NCBI GenBank assembly: GCA_037951165.1 | Contig: JBBDHG010000517.1 | Coordinates: 62,001-126,000, forward strand | DNA length: 64,000 nt | Direction of reading: 5' to 3' | DNA from: Lophius americanus | Taxonomy: Eukaryota; Chordata; Actinopteri; Lophiiformes; Lophiidae | Translations under genes and position numbers: made by a program | In this document: positions 1-12,995 of the stretch, piece after piece | Position numbering within the stretch: the first letter of the stretch is position 1 | Layout of the letters: the number at the start of each line of letters is the position of its first letter | The notes under the pieces: model-generated | Told to the model about the DNA's origin: nothing | Database searches by the model: none | What the model saw: only the letters and a program-made list of their open reading frames with translations

Positions 1-700
1 AAGAGGACGGCCGCGGAGTTTGAGGCGGGACGGCGCCGCACTCAAGGTTACGAAACTTCCATTAAGTGGCCTCCTTTTTTTTTCTCTCAAACAGGCGAGC
101 CGCTTTACTTCCGTCCAAAGTGGGTCAAAAAAAAAAAAGAAAAAGTAGCAGGTAATAAATTACTCATTAAATAAAACACTTCAGTCTCCTCTAATAAGGA
201 GATCCGTGAACGACGTGTGCCACCTGCTAAATTCGCAAATATGCCCTCTAAAAGCTCGGTAAGCTTCATCAAACTAACGGCAGCGGACAGCCGCCGAACA
301 CAGTCCGATCTGAAGGTTCCATTTGCGACCGTTCCGAGGAGGGGAAGTCATTTGGCAATAATTGACTGGAAGGTATGCCGTTCTTCATTAATGTGCCGGG
401 ATTAAGTCTAACACCCACCTTCTATCGTTCATATTGCTCTAAAGCCCACAATAACCCCGCTAGCGCTTTCATTATTGCCTAATTAACCTGCTAATAGCCG
501 CGTCCTTCCCGCGTCTTGCTTTTAATTATCAGGCAGCCTTCCCCACCTTCATACCGAGATTACATCCCTGCCTCTCACATCTCTTTATTCTGAAAACTCT
601 CTGTTTCATTTCAAGCTGTTTTCATCCTACGAGAAAGGATTTCTCAGCATCGCGATAATCGCTCAACCACCACTCTCGCTCTAGTCTCTGCCGCACTCTA
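1..700. promoter_or_regulatory. Unique sequence; candidate regulatory element at 370-700
   Basis: No gene is seen. From about 370 the sequence is complex and repeat-free. It has clustered homeodomain cores (CTAATTAA near 479-486, GCTAATAG near 490, TTTAATTATCA at 521-531) separated by GC-rich words. This resembles developmental noncoding elements. Conservation could not be tested. Confidence 0.3.
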
Positions 701-784
701 GTTTTTTTTTCTTCTATTCAGACACATTGCGTGGGCTTCAAGAACATTTCTTTTGGATGAGTTGAGTTCACATAATAATATTGG

Positions 785-1112
785 AAATCGGCCAATGCTG
801 TCGTCCCAACAGTAAAAGAATACCCCCGAAAAGACCCCAATCCGGTGCGTTGTACAATGAATGACTGACTGAAACCGTAACCATTATTGGACTAAATCAG
901 ACCAAAAGTTACCAAAAAACTTTTGATATAAAGCCGTCCCTTGGTGACATATATATACACCCGATCTTTTCTAAAATCATACCAGTTCTTCCTCACAATA
1001 GGGTCTATGGGGGCAAAAGATTTGAAAATGATCCCTGAAACAGTTTTTTGAGTAATAGCGTTAAGAAAAGGGACCTTTGGCGGACGTGGACGCGGTTTTA
1101 TAATATCCCTGA
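785..1112 (-). repeat. Element X copy with module B (compact, reverse)
   Basis: A compact full copy of the dispersed family. In reverse orientation module B lies at about 791-866 (contains GTGCGTTGTACAAT), and the X core at about 890-1050 contains CCAGTTCTTCCTCAC. The head (GAGTAATAGCG, then GGACC) ends near 1112. The closest family resemblance is to the copies at 13.0 and 52.9 kb. The family was not identified. Confidence 0.6.
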
Positions 1113-1185
1113 CTTTTCAAAGACACAATTATTAAATTAAATATTGTGAGTCATTTAAACTCAGATTTCTGTATTATGTTTGGCT

Positions 1186-1600
1186 AATGCACACTGTAAA
1201 AAAAGTTTTTTTTAATTTCACTGGTAAACACAATTAAATTAAATAGTCTAAAGTTTTATGTTGAAAATACTTAATTTAATTGTGTCATCAGTGGAAGTCA
1301 TAGTTCTAAAATCACCAACTACTCTTTTTTTTTTTTTAAATTAAAATGATGTCATATTTGTGAACCAAAACAAATATTTGTTTTTAAATGTTTAATCATG
1401 TAAAAAAGCTGGAATTTTCACTTTCACTGTTTATGGAGGCTGATCATACACTGTAAAAAAAAAAAAACATGTGGATGAACTTAAAGAAATGACTTCAACT
1501 AATAACCTAAATTAAAAGAATTCTAACTTAATTAAGTTGTAAATACTTGTTGTAATTGTAATACTACTTTTTTTAGTTCATCAATTGTCTTTTTACAGTG
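1186..1600. mobile_element. CACTGTAAAA inverted-repeat MITE(s)
   Basis: A clear unit runs from CACTGTAAAA at 1449 to TTTTACAGTG at 1600, so the ends are about 10-bp inverted repeats around an AT-rich 152-bp body. A related half-unit starts with CACTGTAAAA near 1192. No transposase is present. This is a non-autonomous element type common in teleosts; I cannot assign the superfamily. No clear target duplication was seen. Confidence 0.5.
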
Positions 1601-2540
1601 CAGCCAACCATATTTTACAGTGAAATATTTCCATCCTAGCACATTTAAAAAGAGACCAAAATGTGAAAACTTTCTTTTTACTGCATGTCAACTTTGAAAC
1701 TTTAATGCTGATATTTCTAGTAATTAGATCAATTAAATTTAAATAAAAAAATAAAAACCACGAGTTGTGAAACATGACTTTGACTTTAAAAATGTAAGTG
1801 AATTCTAGTTCAACATTTTTTTGAATATAGAAAGGAAATCTACGTTATTTCTCTCGACTCACTCTAGTTTGTTTTGAAGAAAACAAACTTCCATTAGAAG
1901 TTGTAATAATAACTCAAAAAAATTATTTAAACCGTCGCCTTCGTTTCTTTGGCCGGGGCGTAAAAAGTCATTTTTTAGAGTGTGAGAGGTGGTGCAGGCT
2001 GCAGACAGGAGGTGGTGCGGATGTCTGAGCGACGCTGCTCCAACCACTAGATTTCCTTTGCAGCAACGCCAACAGGCCTGATCCCGCCCCCCCACCCTCC
2101 AATCCACCCCCACCTCCCTCCCCTCCATGCCGCCACTCTGGAGAAAAGTCAAGAAGCGTGGCTTTGTCACATGTTAGTCGTTCCGAGGCGACGCTGTCAT
2201 TAATCGTAATAACGGCGGCGTGTCGGGTCTCGGATTCATGTCCGACGCGGAGAGCAAACATTTCTGTCCACTCAGCAGATTTCCATCACAGAGCGACGGC
2301 AATTTCTGCTCAAGTCGTCAACCCCCTGTCAGAGCGGCAACGCAAATATCCATAACATGAGTGAATTAGAGGCGTAAAGGAAAACCAGCTACCTTGTTTT
2401 AGTCATCACTCCTTTTTTTGACGTCTTTGATCAGAGTTACTTCGCGTCTCAGCGACACTTAGAGAAAACAAACCTCAGTTTCAGCTCATGTCGCTTTTAT
2501 CCCATAATAGTTTGGTGCTCCTCACATGACTTGACCATGA
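1601..2540. other. Intergenic, no gene seen
   Basis: AT-rich to about 1950, then a more complex GC-richer stretch (1960-2360). The short overlapping open frames on both strands show no recognisable domain or consistent codon bias. I see nothing to annotate as a gene. Confidence 0.5.
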
Positions 2541-2624
2541 AAACTGATTTTGAGACTTCAGGGTAACGTCCCTTCGTCTGGATACACTATAAAATATTAT
2601 GATTTCCTTGCGGTGATCATCTCT

Positions 2625-2700
2625 TTGGCTGTACAACGCCGGAGATTGGGGGCTTTTCATGGATATACCCTTGCTGTCGGGGACGGTAGCGTGGGACTAG
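2625..2700 (+). repeat. Solitary module B copy
   Basis: Contains GTACAACGCCGGAGATTGGGG followed by ACCCTTGCTGTCGGGGAC, the module B signature that recurs at least a dozen times in the window. Here it lacks an adjacent element X core. Confidence 0.55.
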
Positions 2701-3075
2701 GGGATTGCTTGGTGGTGAATTACTCACCGGTAACGATGACTCCTCCCCTCGTCTCAGCCGAAAGGCTTTTCTTATAAATGACAAATGTCTGATTTACATG
2801 TGAATAAAACCATCAGCGGTTTATATTAAATATATAAACTTACTTGCGGCGGAAAACTCTCTACCAACATGTTATCAACTTTATTTGTTGTTTTCATGAC
2901 GTAGATTAAAGTTTGACTGTTAGTCACATGACTGCATGACCCGGACGTTAAGCGAAGCGACGACGGCTAATCAAAATATCACGAAAGGTTTGTCCATCAT
3001 ATCTGTTTTACTCACTCAATGAAGCGATAAAAAAAACACGTCCGGTGATGCATCGCTTTTAAGAGTCCTTCGTAA

Positions 3076-3635
3076 ACACTTCCATGTCTTGTGGCTTTTG
3101 TAGCTCGTTTTGGTTAATGTGTTGTGTTGTGGCTTTTGCAACTCGTTTTTCTTAATGTGTTGTGGCCTTTGCAGCTCATTTTTCTTAACATGTTGTGTTG
3201 TGGCCTTTGCTGATCTTTTTTTTTAACATGTTGTGTTATGGCTTTTGCAGATTCTTTTAATCTTAATGTGTTTTGTTGTGGCTTTTGTAGATCATTTTTT
3301 GTTAATGCGGTGTCATGTGTCTTTTGCAGATCGTTTTTTTTCAATGTGTTGTGTTGTGGCTTTTGCATTTCTTTCTTCTCAATGTGTTGTGTTGTGGCTT
3401 TTGCATATCTTTTTTCTCAATGTCTTGTGTTGTGGCTTTTGTAGCACATTTTTTTTAATGCGTCTTGTTGTGGCTTTTGCATATCTTTTTTCTCAATGTC
3501 TTGTGTTGTGGCTTTTGTAGCACATTTTTCTTAATGTGTTGTGACTTTTGCAAATATTTTTTTCTCAATGTGTCGTATTGTGGCTTTTGCATATCTTTTT
3601 TCTCAATGTGTTGTGTTGTGGCTTTTGCAGCGTGC
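3076..3635 (+). repeat. 37-bp minisatellite, about 15 copies
   Basis: Tandem units of about 37 bp centred on TTGTGGCTTTTGCA followed by TCTTTTTTCTCAATGTG. Successive GTGGCTTTTG words lie near 3091, 3128, 3165, 3201 and so on to 3617. Open frames on both strands here are repeat translations. The left part is more diverged. Confidence 0.85.
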
Positions 3636-3954
3636 GCATGTTGTCAAACGGATGGTTGCAGTGCGTTCGCCCCCGTCGGCCACCGTAGAATACTATAAAA
3701 GTAAATAATAAGAAGAATTGAAATCGTCGTAATACCTCAGATTAAATTTCACCGGTTTAAATTCTCTTCGGCGCTGGATGTGGACTCCATCTTTTATTTT
3801 GGGCCCATCTGTGACTGACTTTGACACTCCTGCTCTAGACACACAACTGAGAGTCAGACAAGTGCATTTATGTGTTAAGTTGGCGTCCCCCCCCCCCTTC
3901 CTCCTCCACCTCCTCCACCTCTTCCACCTCTCCCCCCCCCGGCGTCTCAGAGGC

Positions 3955-4665
3955 CCGGCACAGATAGCGAGATCCATTAGGAATTTCAGCTCGGATTAAG
4001 GTGCTTGGGGAGGACACATTAACACATGTGCCGCTCCTGTAGTTAAATGTCAGAATGGGAATGAGGCCCGCGACTTTATATTCCATTAGCCAGCGCCTCG
4101 TCTTTCCCCGCTGTGCGTCTAAATAAATAATCGAGACAGCCTCCAAAACACGAATCATCTTTTCGCGATGATAGAAAATTAATGCCTCTGCTTGGGTAAG
4201 TAAATTACACCACCAAACATCCGGTGGCACCAAAATCGCGGCTGAGAGATGATGATGACGATGGTGACAAAGGCTGCATTATAGGCCAGGGGAAGAGGAG
4301 GGGCGAGGGGGGGGGCGGATAGCCAGTCGGCCAGAAAATTCTGAAATCTGAATAAAATGCCGGGGCTTTCAAGCTCTTTCCAATCGCCTTGCCTGAAAGT
4401 CCAACTCAGACTTTTACTCCTTACTAATTCATAAGCCATTAGTAAAATGTTTCCCTAACAAAAAGCCCCTGACAAAGGAAAAAAAAGAGAATGTGTTTGG
4501 GGGAGCTATGTGCAATTAGCATTTAAGCATGGCCGATTAAAGAGGAGTCTGGCCTAAAGTGGGGGTCCTGAAAGATTCAAGCGGCACCACTACTTTATGG
4601 GGCATTAGCCGGATGTGTTTTAAGTATAGCTGAAGTATATTTCTGCTATAATGGAGGTATAACAC
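3955..4665. promoter_or_regulatory. Candidate conserved noncoding element
   Basis: About 700 bases of repeat-free sequence with many ATTAG/TTAAT/AATTAG words (for example GTGCAATTAGCATTTAAG near 4510) and no coding frame. It is bracketed by a minisatellite and a dispersed repeat, so the clean block stands out. Composition matches enhancer-type conserved elements around homeobox genes. Inference only. Confidence 0.4.
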
Positions 4666-4699
4666 CTGTCACGCTAAATCATGTACACACCTGGCTACT

Positions 4700-4905
4700 T
4701 CTTCGTCTTCCTCTGTGGCTTGTTCCCCACAGGGGTCGCCACAGCGGATCAACTGCCTCCAACATCAACTGTCCTCTTCGTCTTCTTTGTCAGACCAACC
4801 AACTGATTGTCCTCTCCCACCACATCCAGAAACAGTGTGTGCCCTCCTCCAATGCTTCCAGCCTTGCTGCCTTTCCACCGCTCTACTTTTCCCTGGCATT
4901 GGTTC
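4700..4905 (+). repeat. Teleost interspersed repeat remnant
   Basis: Contains CACAGGGGTCGCCACAGCGGATC followed by a pyrimidine-rich stretch, a signature I recognise from a repeat scattered in many fish genomes. I cannot assign its class with confidence. The open frame across it is incidental. Confidence 0.45.
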
Positions 4906-5224
4906 ATTGTGAGTTTTGTAAAGTTAGTTAGTTTGCTAGTTGGTTACTTATTTCTGTTTATTTGACCAATTTTTCTCGGGCACGGTAAAAAAGGAATCTA
5001 TTACATTTTTCATCGAAATAATTGTAATATTTTGAACACGCTTCGGAGGCTCTCTCCTACTTTTCCATGTCCATGTGATGTCACATGACCCGTATGAGCG
5101 TATTTCCTGTAATGTCCTGCTTTGAAGTTACACCGGACCTGTCAATCACACCAGAGAGGATAAATACAACCAGAAGAAGAATATCAGTTTAGAAGTATAT
5201 TACATGTTACACCTCATAAACTAA

Positions 5225-5480
5225 TCAGTTTTACTTGTTCATTTTTGTTACACATGATAATATTAACGTTCTTACATGTTCAATTTTATGTTACACATGA
5301 TCTTTTTCACTTTTTACGAGTTAATTTTCACGTTATACATGATATTTTTCACGTTTTTATGAGTTAATTTCCAAGTAATAGATGATATTTTTCACGTTTT
5401 TACGTACTAATTTTCACATAATACACGATCATTTTCACTTTCTTTCACGTTTTTTTTTTTTAATGATACATGATCATTTA
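5225..5480 (+). repeat. Degenerate 43-bp tandem repeat
   Basis: About four to five diverged units containing GATATTTTTCACGTTTTTA and GTTAATTTTCA. The spacing between two GATATTTTTCACG words (5341 and 5384) is 43. AT-rich, non-coding. Confidence 0.55.
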
Positions 5481-5529
5481 CACAGTTCTAAATAATCTTC
5501 ATGTCATAAAGTTAAAACCTTTTTTTCAC

Positions 5530-6284
5530 GTCTTTGCGTCCGCCTACGCACTTCCTGACTTCCTGGACTTACGAGACTCGTCGTAATTTGAGCGTGGAAA
5601 AACCCGGAATGCGTTGAAATTCCTCTTCTTTCAGGTGTGAGAGAAGAGGAATCTCCTCCGCCGCACAGAAACCACAAATGGTAAGAGATGCTTCAGGTGA
5701 GCGGCGAGGACCTCCGACAGGAGCGCGTTCTGGCGCGGAGGAGGTGTTGACGCCGTCTCATTTCCACGCGTAAACACCTTTCTCCCTCCCTGCACATGAA
5801 TTATTACCACGGATGCAACCCGGCTGTTTACTTTTTAAACAGAGCGGGCGAGCGAGCTGCCGTTCGTGGCGAGGCAGAGGGCCGAGGCGAGCGAAGACCT
5901 GGACGAAGAGCACCGGGAGATTCATCAATAAGTCACTCGGCCCTCCGGACCATCCTCTGAAGGTACTGAGGTTCTGACATGGAGCTTTTTCATCTGATAG
6001 CATCGAAATGTCCCGGAGAGGTGGAGAACTCCCTCCACCTCTCGGATGTGGTGTACATTCACGCGGGTGGGTATACATCACAGCGCCGCCGATCACACGC
6101 CAGGCGTGTCCATTCGTCCCCCGGAGACTTCATCCGCTCTATACTTGAAGGATTCTGATTCTTTTTCTTCTTTAATAAAGCCCGGCCCGGTGTCAGGATG
6201 TCCCTGAGTTTGTGTCCAGCTCCGATAATAAATCTTATTAAGTGATTGAGAGGCTAAAGTCCAAACCGACGCCAAAGGAGGAGG
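5530..6284. other. Intergenic, no gene seen
   Basis: GC-richer unique sequence without recognisable coding content. Weak overlapping frames on the minus strand carry no domain. Confidence 0.4.
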
Positions 6285-6905
6285 GACTACAGACGCCGTG
6301 GCTGCCACAGATGTCCGATCCAAACGGTACTGATAGCAGTGGCCTGTCCAGGTAAAGACTTTGCTCGGCCTCTGAAGGTGGGCCCTCGTTTCTGGACCCG
6401 AGACAAGAGCGGGAAATTCTGCAAGGTCCATAATCTGAGAGGTGAGGTGTGATTGGACTGAGATCTGGAGAATCTGGAGGCCAAGTCAGCGCCTTGAGCT
6501 GGTTTGTTGTGATCCTTCATGGAGTCAGGAAGCATCATCCTGCTGTCGGAAGAGACCACTGCCATGAGGGGGGGGGGGGGGGGGGGGGGGTCCGGTCTTC
6601 AGTCATGTGTAGGTAGGAGTCAAAGTTCTATCCAGGTGAATGATCTCTTTCTGGAATAACATAGTTCTGAAAGAATCTTCCTGTTTGACTGTTTACGTGA
6701 TCAGTTATCTGATTGGAATGTCAGATCATCTAGGACCTCGTCAAAGTCACTCAGGTCCATTCGCTCGTCCATTTCTACTCCTTTACGTCAACTTCAGGAC
6801 AAAACATTCACATGGTGCCGAATACATCCCACTGACTGACAGGTGCCGCCGCAACACCATAATCTGTGTTATTCTGACTGCAACCTGTCGGTGGTCATAA
6901 TGTTA
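6285..6905 (-). mobile_element. Tc1/mariner-like transposase fossil
   Basis: On the minus strand, around 6455-6500, one frame reads ALTWPPDSPDLSPI. This is the WPxxSPDLxPI signature before the last catalytic acidic residue of Tc1-type transposases. Upstream (6515-6565) another frame gives GSGLFRQQDDAS, matching the QQDNAP block. The frames are broken relative to each other, and a G homopolymer (6571-6590) interrupts the copy. The + strand end at 6880-6905 (GGTGGTCATAATGTTATGGC) is a terminal sequence I know from this fish repeat. Long dead. Confidence 0.6.
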
Positions 6906-7435
6906 TGGCTGATCTGTGAGTATGGTTTTTTTTTTAGTGTACATTTGTGTTCTTAGTGAGACCCGTTTAACCCTGCGGTGGTCTTAATCTTTTGGCTGAT
7001 TGAGTAGCCTTTCCAAGAGTGCAGTGAGAGATGTGAAATGTTTTTTTTTTTGGGGGGGGGCGGGGCTTTTTCTCAGGTAGGAAAAAGTCCAAGCTGATCC
7101 CACATTCAGAAATAACACAAGTTCTTAAACTATTGACTGGCGGTGAAGCTGCCGACTTCAAAAGGTCCCCCTGACCCGTTTGCCGAGGAGCTTCAAACCC
7201 GCTTCTTTTCTCCTGCTTTCCCTCCCCACCGCCGACGCCTTTCATTATTAATTTGTGTTTTTTTTTTCCTGCTCAAGTTTCTCTCTGACCCAGGACATTA
7301 AATAAAACATCGTACGGTCCATGAAAGATTATGAAAGAGCAGAACGTAAGCAGCAGGAGGTGTAAACTCAGCACAATTCATTCTGGTATATAATGTCAAT
7401 GCCAGCCGCCCCCCCCCACCCCCCACCCCCTCCCT
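6906..7435. other. Intergenic; second short transposon end
   Basis: Carries GGTGGTCTTAATCTTTTGGC at about 6977-6996, a diverged echo of the end at 6890. A T/G homopolymer junction lies at 7040-7060 and a C-rich run at 7408-7440. No gene seen. Confidence 0.35.
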
Positions 7436-7439
7436 CTCA

Positions 7440-7960
7440 CCCCACCTCCAATGCCCCGCAGGCGTATTGGCGGAACCACCAATGGATGCTAAGCTTTTTC
7501 CGACAAAGCTCCGAAGATAAAGTATCTTCCTTTTATCCCCTTCTGCAAATCAATTCTGGGCCTTACAGCCAAATCCCATAAAATAACTTCAAACACCACT
7601 ACTTACTCCAGAAATTTGTATTATGGCGATATCTCTTTGAACCTTTAGCGCTGAAGTTTGGGAGGAAAATGATTTAAGTGTTATCTGCTAAGACGTCAGC
7701 ATGTCAGCGCTTCACCTCGGTTTTCCTTCACATGCCAGCCTCAACCTCCTGTTTCTCTCCGCCTGTTTGGATTTGCGGTTGCTTCCAAACCGTCCGGGAC
7801 CGGCGAAAAATGCGAATGCTGCTTGTAAACTTAATGGTTGGAGTTACTGCAGACACGGCGCCGAGAAGCCCGGATGTTCCCCGCGCTCGACTTAAATATT
7901 CAGCCGCCTTCACGGGTCTTCAAGAACATCCCATAAACAGAAGCTGCTCAGATGAGTAAC
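7440..7960. promoter_or_regulatory. Candidate noncoding element
   Basis: Complex unique sequence between a C-rich run and an AT-rich block. Includes GATAAAG, CCAATGG and a TGACGTC-like word on the minus strand near 7691-7698. The overlapping frames have no recognisable domains. Regulatory role inferred from composition only. Confidence 0.25.
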
Positions 7961-7984
7961 TCAAAACAAGGTGGGAAGGTGGAG

Positions 7985-8112
7985 GAACCACTACTATTAT
8001 TAATAATAAAATGTATTGTTTATTTTATGTTATTATTATTTTTATTCTTATTATCAATATTCTTATGATCATTATGATTATTATTATATTATAATTTTTA
8101 TTATAATTTTTA

Positions 8113-8143
<31 letters not shown>

Positions 8144-9065
8144 AAGTATTATTATCATTTTTATTCTTATTCTTATTATTGTCATTCTTATTATTATGAT
8201 TATCAATATTATTATCCTTATTATTATTAGTAGTAGTAGTAGTATTAATATTATTATCATCATTATTATTATTCTTATTATTCTTATTATTCTTATCATT
8301 TTTATTATCATTATTATCGATATTATTATTAAAATTATTAGTCTTAGCAATATTATTGTTATTATTCTTATTCTTTATTGTTATTATTATTATATATTGT
8401 ATTTTAGGTTTACATTTTCATTTATTTTATTTTTAATTTTAATAAAATAATATAATATTAATGATAACAATAAAAACTAAATAAAATAATAGTAACAAAC
8501 ATATTTAATATTTTTGCACTTGTGTTATTTTATTTTACACAAAATATAATGTTATATATAAGTACAAATAACAATAATGATAACAATTAAATCATATATT
8601 AATAATAACAAAAATAAACATAAACTAAAAACTTTAAATAAAATAAAAATTTGTATTATTTTTACAATTTTAGTGTTATTATTATTACTATGAACTACTC
8701 TTCATGTTTTAAATTACTAATAATATAATAATATTAATGATAATAATAGATGTGAAATGAAAGACAATAACTGTAATATAGGTAATTAATACTAGTATAT
8801 ACAATATATAACGTAATGTATGAAAAATAATAATAACAAAAATAATATTAATATTAATAATGAACAATAAAGTTGTAAAAATATTATTTCTTTTATTATT
8901 TTTACAATGTTAATATTATTCTTATTTTATTATATATAATTCCTTGTTAAATATAGATGTTATAAATAAAATACACATATAAATTTTTTTTAAACTCCTT
9001 TATTATTTGGTAACTTTATAACATATTTAATATTCTATGTTATCTCTAAATATTCATGAATAAAA
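7985..9065. repeat. TTA/ATT low-complexity block
   Basis: 7990-8450 is a degenerate TTATTA/TTC array whose translations are Ile/Tyr/Phe runs on both strands. 8450-9060 is extremely AT-rich simple sequence. No gene. Confidence 0.85.
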
Positions 9066-9981
<916 letters not shown>

Positions 9982-10014
<33 letters not shown>

Positions 10015-10700
10015 TGTCTATCTACTTACCTGTCTATCTACTTACCTGTCTATCTACTTACCTGTCTATCTACTTAACTGTCTATCTACATACATGTCTA
10101 TCTACTTACCTACTTACCTACCTAGATATCTTCTTACCACTTTCCTACCTACCTGTTTACCTGTCCTCCTACTAACCTACTTACCTACTGACCTACTGAC
10201 CTACATTCTTACCAATCTACTTACCTGTCTATCTACTTACCTGTCTATCTACTTACCTGTCTATCTACTTAACTGTCTATCTCCTTACCTGTCTATCTAC
10301 TTACCTGTCTATCTACTTACCTGTCTATCTACTTAACTGTCTATCTACATACATGTCTATCTACTTACCTGTCTATCTCCTTACCTGTCTATCTCCTTAC
10401 CTGTCTATCTCCTTACCTGTCTATCTCCTTACCTGTCTATCTCCTTACCTGTCTATCTCCTTACTTGTCTATCTACTTACCTGTCTATCTACTTACCTGT
10501 CTATCTCCTTACCTGTCTATCTACTTACCTGTCTATCTACTTACCTGTCTATCTACGGACCTACCTTCTTACTTACCTGTCTATCTACTTACCTGTCTAT
10601 CTACTTACCTGTCTATCTCCTTACTTGTCTATCTACTTACCTGTCTATCTACTTACCTGTCTATCTACGGACCTACCTTCTTACTTACCTCCCTCCCTGA
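9982..10700 (+). repeat. (TA)n plus 16-bp minisatellite
   Basis: A short (TA)n tract (9982-10009) leads into an array of CTTACCTGTCTATCTA-type 16-bp units. The zone 10120-10215 is degenerate. Several longer blocks (for example the stretch with CTACGGACCTACC) occur twice, near 10545 and 10665, indicating block duplication. Confidence 0.9.
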
Positions 10701-11360
10701 CTAAATACCTTACAGAAGTCAGTGTGTTTAAAGGTTTTTATCATGCGGACCCTCAGAGGAATCCGCCGTTCTACTCTCTGCTTTCAGGAGGAGCGACCGC
10801 ACCTTCATCTCAGCCGCCGCCTCAGACCTCAGCCCAGTCCTCGCCCCGGCGCCGAGGAAGAATTACAAAAGAGGATATGTTACTCCATTTAGATAAGTGT
10901 TATTTCAACGGCGCCGTAAGCTGAGCAAGTATTCATGAAAACGCGTCTGAATAATTCAGAGCGCTCCCGCCAACTGTTCGGGGGAGGCCGAGTGACAGTC
11001 TGTGCATCATCCTCTGACGGAGGGTTCTGTAGGAGCACGGCGCCGGCCACACGGAAAAAAAGGAAAGAAAACAAGGAAAGAGAAGAAGCATATTTAGGCC
11101 AACGCGGCTGCATAAATCCAAGATGACAGAGCAACAGAGCGGCGAGAGGCAAATCTTTTTCCGCCAGCAGCTGCAGACGACGGAGGAGGTGGGCCGGGTT
11201 ATTGTGTGAAACAGAAAGGATCCATTAAATAAAACATCCCATCTGCTGGCAGCAGATTTACTGACCGCTGCTTCTCCACTGCTTGTTGTCTTTAAGGGTA
11301 TTAGGAATATTCTCCCTTTTTGTTTGCGGCTCACAAAAGGCCGAATGCTCCCGGTATGAA
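10701..11360. promoter_or_regulatory. Candidate noncoding element
   Basis: Unique sequence. 10860-10990 is striking: TTACTCCATTTAGATAAGTG, CGGCGCCG, and ATTCATGAAAACGC-type words. 11090-11330 has two CAGCAG-rich stretches. No coding frame supported. Possible enhancer; inference only. Confidence 0.3.
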
Positions 11361-11471
11361 GGGGGGGGGGGGGATTTGTACTCAGGATCCATTTAGTTAA
11401 CTAAGGATTGTGAGCCGGTTGAGTCTCAACACGGCTTTTCCCCACAATGAGATTAAAAACACTCTAATGTC

Positions 11472-12682
11472 CTGTTTCCACTGTTTCCACTGTTTCCACT
11501 GTTTCCACCTGTTTCCACCTGTTTCCACCTGTTTCCACTGTTTCCACCTGTTTCCACTGTTTCCACCTGTTTCCACCTGTTTCCACTGTTTCCACTGTTT
11601 CCACTGTTTCCACCTGTTTCCACTGTTTCCACTGTTTCCACTGTTTCCACCTGTTTCCACCTGATTCCACCTGTTTCCACTGTTTCCACTGTTTCCACCT
11701 GTTTCCACTGTTTCCACCTGTTTCCACCTGTTTCCACTGTTTCCACTGTTTCCACTGTTTCCACTGTTTCCACTGTTTCCACCTGTTTCCACCTGTTTCC
11801 ACTGTTTCCACCTGTTTCCACTGTTTCCACCTGTTTCCACTGTTTCCACTGTTTCCACCTGTTTCCACCTGTTTCCACCTGTTTCCACCTGTTTCCACTG
11901 TTTCCACTGTTTCCACTGTTTCCACTGTTTCCACCTGTTTCCACCTGTTTCCACTGTTTCCACTGTTTCCACCTGTTTCCACCTGTTTCCACCTGTTTCC
12001 ACTGTTTCCACTGTTTCCACCTGTTTCCACTGTTTCCACCTGTTTCCACTGTTTCCACTGTTTCCACTGTTTCCACCTGTTTCCACCTGTTTCCACTGTT
12101 TCCACCTGTTTCCACTGTTTCCACTGTTTCCACTGTTTCCACCTGTTTCCACCTGTTTCCACTGTTTCCACTGTTTCCACTGTTTCCACTGTTTCCACTG
12201 TTTCCACTGTTTCCACTGTTTCCACCTGTTTCCACTGTTTCCACTGTTTCCACCTGTTTCCACTGTTTCCACTGTTTCCACCTGTTTCCACTGTTTCCAC
12301 TGTTTCCACTGTTTCCACTGTTTCCACTGTTTCCACTGTTTCCACTGTTTCCACTGTTTCCACTGTTTCCACCTGTTTCCGCCTGTTTCCACCTGTTTCC
12401 ACTGTTTCCACTGTTTCCACTGTTTCCACCTGTTTCCACTGTTTCCACCTGTTTCCACCTGTTTCCACTGTTTCCACTGTTTCCACCTGTTTCCACTGTT
12501 TCCACTGTTTCCACCTGTTTCCACTGTTTCCACTGTTTCCGCCTGTTTCCACTGTTTCCACTGTTTCCACTGTTTCCACCTGTTTCCACCTGTTTCCACT
12601 GTTTCCACTGTTTCCACTGTTTCCACTGTTTCCACCTGTTTCCACCTGTTTCCACTGTTTCCACTGTTTCCACCTGTTTCCT
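11472..12682 (-). repeat. 9/10-bp minisatellite, about 130 units
   Basis: A 1.2-kb array mixing a 9-bp unit (TGTTTCCAC) and a 10-bp unit (TGTTTCCACC) in irregular order. Because 10-bp units shift the frame, all three minus-strand frames stay open for 410-440 codons (VETVETGG, GNSGN, WKQ). These are not genes. Rare variants: CTGATTCCAC near 11660 and TTTCCGCC near 12378 and 12538. Confidence 0.95.
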
Positions 12683-12684
12683 GG

Positions 12685-12800
12685 AATAATGTAGCCGACT
12701 CCGTTCATAATACGACCCACAGATATCTGTTGAAGAGTAAGGGGCCGAGGACGGCGCCCTGAGGCACACCACGGGTCAACCGGCCCACCTGGCAGGATGC
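12685..12800 (-). mobile_element. LINE reverse-transcriptase fragment
   Basis: The minus strand reads RGVPQGAVLGPLLFNRYLW. GVPQGSVLGPLLF is the conserved block of non-LTR reverse transcriptases just before the FADD-type catalytic box. Only about 40 codons survive, directly against the 9/10-bp array. The RT clade is not assignable from so little. Confidence 0.7.
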
Positions 12801-12995
12801 TTTCACCATGGCTACTGATTTAAGTCGTATCTGAAAAGTAGATTTTATTTCACAGAGTAAAGCATGGCAACAGAGTGACGTCGCTTGAGATAAGCGTGAA
12901 AAGTCGGGAATATTTCGGAATAGGAATGTTCGACCGCATCCGGCGACGCAAGTGGTTTACCTGCGTCGCCATTGTTGTGTTAACACGATAACTCC
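12801..12995. other. Intergenic
   Basis: Short unique stretch between the RT fragment and element X. Nothing recognised. Confidence 0.3.

Noticed and set aside
11397..12772. Open frames of 412-439 codons on the minus strand (VETVETGG/WKQ repeats)
   Set aside because: They are translations of the 9/10-bp minisatellite, open in all three frames, with no unique domain or promoter.
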